Positions 62,546 to 64,000 of a DNA stretch of 64,000 bases are shown here, one piece after another. Position 1 is the stretch's first letter. Every line of letters starts with the position of its first letter. The DNA lies in contig NZ_VZZZ01000003.1 in assembly GCF_009193265.1 (NCBI RefSeq), positions 62,001 through 126,000 on the forward strand, read 5' to 3'. The notes under the pieces were generated by a model. It was not told the DNA's origin. It did no database searches and saw only the letters and a program-made list of their open reading frames with translations. The position numbers and the translations under genes are program-made. The stretch is from Marinobacter changyiensis (lineage in GTDB: Bacteria; Pseudomonadota; Gammaproteobacteria; Pseudomonadales; Oleiphilaceae).

Positions 62546-64000
62546 ATGTACGTTTACGACGAATACGATCGGCAGATACTCGCCGAACGCGTCGCACAAT
62601 TCCGCCACCAAACTGCCCGCGCCCTTGCAGGCGATCTGGCAGAAGAGGAATTTCTGCCACTGCGTTTGCAAAATGGCCTTTACGTGCAACGCCTGGCACC
62701 GATGCTACGGATCTGTGTGCCTTATGGCATGCTCCGGTCGGAGCAACTGCGCCGTCTGGCAAAGGTCAGCCGGGATTATGACAAGGGCTACGCGCACTTC
62801 ACGACCCGTCAGAATGTCCAGCTTAACTGGCCGGCCCTCGAGGATGTACCGGATATTCTGGCGGAACTGGCCGAAGTCGAGATGCACGCCAACCAAACCA
62901 GTGGCAACTGTATCCGCAACACCACCACGGACCAGTTCGCCGGTGCTCAGTCCGATGAGATAGTTGACCCACGCCCGTATTGCGAAATTATTCGTCAATG
63001 GTCTACCTACCACCCGGAATTTGCCTTCCTGCCACGCAAATTCAAGGTTGCTGTTAACGCTTCCGAGCATACGGATCGGGCTGCGGTGCAGGTTCACGAT
63101 ATTGGTCTCGAGACCGTCCGTAACGATGCCGGAGACCTTGGCTTTAAAGTTTACGTGGGCGGCGGCCTTGGGCGAACGCCCATGGTCGGGCCGGTGATAC
63201 GGGAATATCTGCCCGAACTGGACCTGCTGACTTACCTGGAAGCCATTCTGCGGGTGTATAACCGTTACGGTCGACGGGATAACAAGTACAAAGCCCGCAT
63301 CAAGATACTGGTAAAAGCGCTGACACCGGAAGGCTTTGCTGACAAAGTTGAAGACGAGTGGTCCCATATCAAAGACTCTCCTTCCAGACTGACCCATGAA
63401 GCCATTGCCCGGATTCAGGCCTATTTCACGGAGCCAGGTTATGCCGCTCTGGAAGATAATCCGGAAGCTCTGGTCCAGGCACGAGCCGAATCGAAAGCCT
63501 TCGACAAATGGGTGACTCGTAACGTCGATGCCCATAAGAAGCCAGGGTACGCCATCGTCACACTGACCATGAAGAAAACCGGCACCCCTCCTGGTGATGT
63601 CAGCGATCGCCAGCTTGAACAGATTGCGGATGTTGCCGATCGCTACAGCTTTGGTGAAGCGCGGGTCACTCATCAGCAGAACGCGGTGCTGGCCGATGTG
63701 CGTCAGGATGAATTGTACGATCTCTGGCAAGCCATCAAGCCCATGGGTTTTGCCACCGCCAACCTCAATACTCTGACAGATATCATCTGCTGCCCCGGTG
63801 GCGATTATTGCGCCCTGGCGAACGCGAAATCGATTCCGATTGCAGAGTCCATTCAGCGCAAATTCGATAATCTGGATTACGTGTACGACCTCGGCAATAT
63901 TGACCTCAACATTTCAGGCTGCATGAATGCCTGTGGACATCACCATGTCGGTCATATCGGAGTGCTGGGTGTCGATAAAAAAGGGGAAGAATTCTACCAG
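62546..64000 (+). CDS. cysI: Assimilatory sulfite reductase hemoprotein (CysI/NirA type), 3' end cut
   Basis: Runs from ATG 62546 to the window edge without a stop: 485 residues visible of about 550. It matches the nitrite/sulfite reductase family of Pseudomonas: MYVYDEYD start, GYAHFTTRQNVQLNWP near 85-100, NTTTDQFAG near 129-137. The siroheme-[4Fe-4S] ligands are C416 and C422 in CCPGGDYC (415-422) and the pair C459, C463 in SGCMNACGHH. It reduces sulfite to sulfide for cysteine synthesis. The 3' end is outside the window. Confidence 0.95.
   Translation, partial: MYVYDEYDRQILAERVAQFRHQTARALAGDLAEEEFLPLRLQNGLYVQRLAPMLRICVPYGMLRSEQLRRLAKVSRDYDKGYAHFTTRQNVQLNWPALEDVPDILAELAEVEMHANQTSGNCIRNTTTDQFAGAQSDEIVDPRPYCEIIRQWSTYHPEFAFLPRKFKVAVNASEHTDRAAVQVHDIGLETVRNDAGDLGFKVYVGGGLGRTPMVGPVIREYLPELDLLTYLEAILRVYNRYGRRDNKYKARIKILVKALTPEGFADKVEDEWSHIKDSPSRLTHEAIARIQAYFTEPGYAALEDNPEALVQARAESKAFDKWVTRNVDAHKKPGYAIVTLTMKKTGTPPGDVSDRQLEQIADVADRYSFGEARVTHQQNAVLADVRQDELYDLWQAIKPMGFATANLNTLTDIICCPGGDYCALANAKSIPIAESIQRKFDNLDYVYDLGNIDLNISGCMNACGHHHVGHIGVLGVDKKGEEFYQ

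Noticed and set aside
62430..62963. 177-codon frame overlapping the start of cysI
   Set aside because: cysI itself is read in another frame from ATG 62546 and matches a known family along its whole length; the longer frame is a shadow.
1..64000. Mobile elements, prophage or CRISPR array
   Set aside because: No transposase, integrase, phage structural gene, terminal inverted repeat pair or regularly spaced repeat was seen; both tRNA genes are intact with no adjacent integrase.

Overview
The window reads as a contiguous, gene-dense stretch of a gammaproteobacterial chromosome, most likely a Marinobacter-like marine heterotroph. This is inferred from gene content and protein character: an ANR-type FNR regulator, a CIO-like bd oxidase operon, a tusBCDE-ybiB block, an HsbA-type STAS protein next to a PP2C response regulator, a phasin and an etf/ETF-QO locus. 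I see no phage, insertion sequence, CRISPR array or other obvious island. The ends cut two genes: the 3' tail of a PhnC-like ATPase at the left, and cysI (sulfite reductase) at the right.

Left part (1-9.2 kb): a phosphonate-type ABC importer with a double-length permease, a YadG/YadH-like ABC exporter, a DUF192 lipoprotein, the oxygen regulator ANR, a P2-type cation ATPase and a beta-CASP metallo-hydrolase. The gap between the last two genes holds a perfect FNR/ANR box. From 9.2 to 15.2 kb there are single metabolic genes (crotonase, globin, threonine aldolase, DUF2750, Asp/Glu racemase), a lipoprotein, tRNA-Leu(UAA) and a methyltransferase.

Middle (15.4-36.8 kb): the cydABDC operon (quinol oxidase bd plus its CydDC exporter), a trans-acting-enoyl-reductase-like protein, two small membrane-anchored proteins, a bacterial voltage-gated channel with an unusual acidic filter, a parvulin, and etfBA divergent from ETF-QO around a perfect 22-bp palindrome. 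SlyD, gpsA-sixA-DUF1285, an HsbA/HsbR-like signalling pair, a SAMHD1-like HD hydrolase and a renalase-like flavoprotein follow.

Lipid operon (36.9-43.9 kb): eight tightly packed, mostly overlapping genes (fatty-acid desaturase, NTF2-like, SDR, amine-oxidase-like flavoprotein, DUF1365, Cfa-like methyltransferase, DUF2878, secreted protein). They look like one acyl-chain-modifying pathway. The Cfa homologue has lost residues that bind bicarbonate in E. coli Cfa.

Sulfur and housekeeping part (43.9-64 kb): xthA, a TetR regulator, a phasin and a probable small RNA. Next is a BigR/SqrR-type persulfide-sensing operon (ArsR, two YeeE halves, persulfide dioxygenase, DUF442, SulP). Then come hemH, tRNA-Ser(UGA), yccA, tusDCBE, ybiB, two DUF/membrane genes, nfuA, metH, DUF2970, a previously overlooked 34-residue membrane protein, and cysI. 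Several of these serve sulfur chemistry: sulfide/persulfide removal, tRNA thiolation, Fe-S assembly, methionine synthesis and sulfite reduction.
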